Shown here: piece by piece, positions 5,120 to 5,141 of the stretch | Numbering within the stretch: the first letter of the stretch is position 1 | Layout of the letters: every line of letters starts with the position of its first letter | Assembly (NCBI GenBank): GCA_020056895.1 | Contig: JAGVGV010000441.1 | Location: 1-5,141, forward strand | Reading direction: 5' to 3' | Origin: Deltaproteobacteria bacterium | GTDB taxonomy: Bacteria; Desulfobacterota; Desulfarculia; Adiutricales; JAGVGV01 | DNA length: 5,141 bases | Notes under the pieces: generated by a model | The model's database searches: none | What the model was told of the DNA's origin: nothing | Seen by the model: the letters and a program-made list of their open reading frames with translations, nothing else | Position numbers and translations under genes: made by a program

Positions 5120-5141
5120 ATCACGCGCCCCTGATGGAACG

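Overview
The window looks like chromosomal DNA from a GC-rich Gram-negative bacterium. A Desulfobacterota (deltaproteobacterial) or similar anaerobe is my best guess. The reasons are a cobalamin-type radical SAM enzyme, a probable selenocysteine-containing thioredoxin-fold oxidoreductase, and a flagellin behind a sigma-28-like promoter. The taxonomy is inference only.

Layout from left to right. (1) 1-903, +: the C-terminal 300 residues of a radical SAM enzyme, open at the left edge. (2) 1047-1592, -: an XRE-family HTH regulator with a C-terminal cupin domain, convergent with the radical SAM gene. It has its own promoter and a candidate operator. (3) 1593-1909: a divergent intergenic region with good -35/-10 pairs on both strands. 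Three consecutive perfect or near-perfect hairpins lie in the leader of the rightward transcript. (4) 1910-2820, +: an orphan ParA/MinD-type ATPase whose frame breaks near 2683-2689. The missing C-terminus is intact in the -1 frame and ends at 2820, giving an ATGA overlap with the next gene. (5) 2817-3242, +: an unrecognised 141-residue protein coupled to the ParA. (6) 3255-3866, +: a DsbA/FrnE-like protein of 203 residues with an in-frame TGA at codon 15, exactly where the first Cys of the CPWC active site should be. A SECIS-like hairpin follows immediately, so it reads as a UPWC selenoprotein. An ordinary ORF caller would miss its N-terminus and active site. (7) 3867-4232: hairpins, a rho-independent terminator, an AT-rich inverted repeat and a sigma-28-like promoter. 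(8) 4233-5072, +: a short flagellin, followed by a strong hairpin.

The ParA gene and its 141-residue partner are clearly more AT-rich than both flanks. They look like an acquired two-gene module inserted upstream of the oxidoreductase, which now sits 12 bases behind it and is probably co-transcribed. The two most notable points are the in-frame UGA with SECIS in the thioredoxin-fold gene and the broken, or recoded, ParA reading frame. Both recoding claims depend on base accuracy at single positions.
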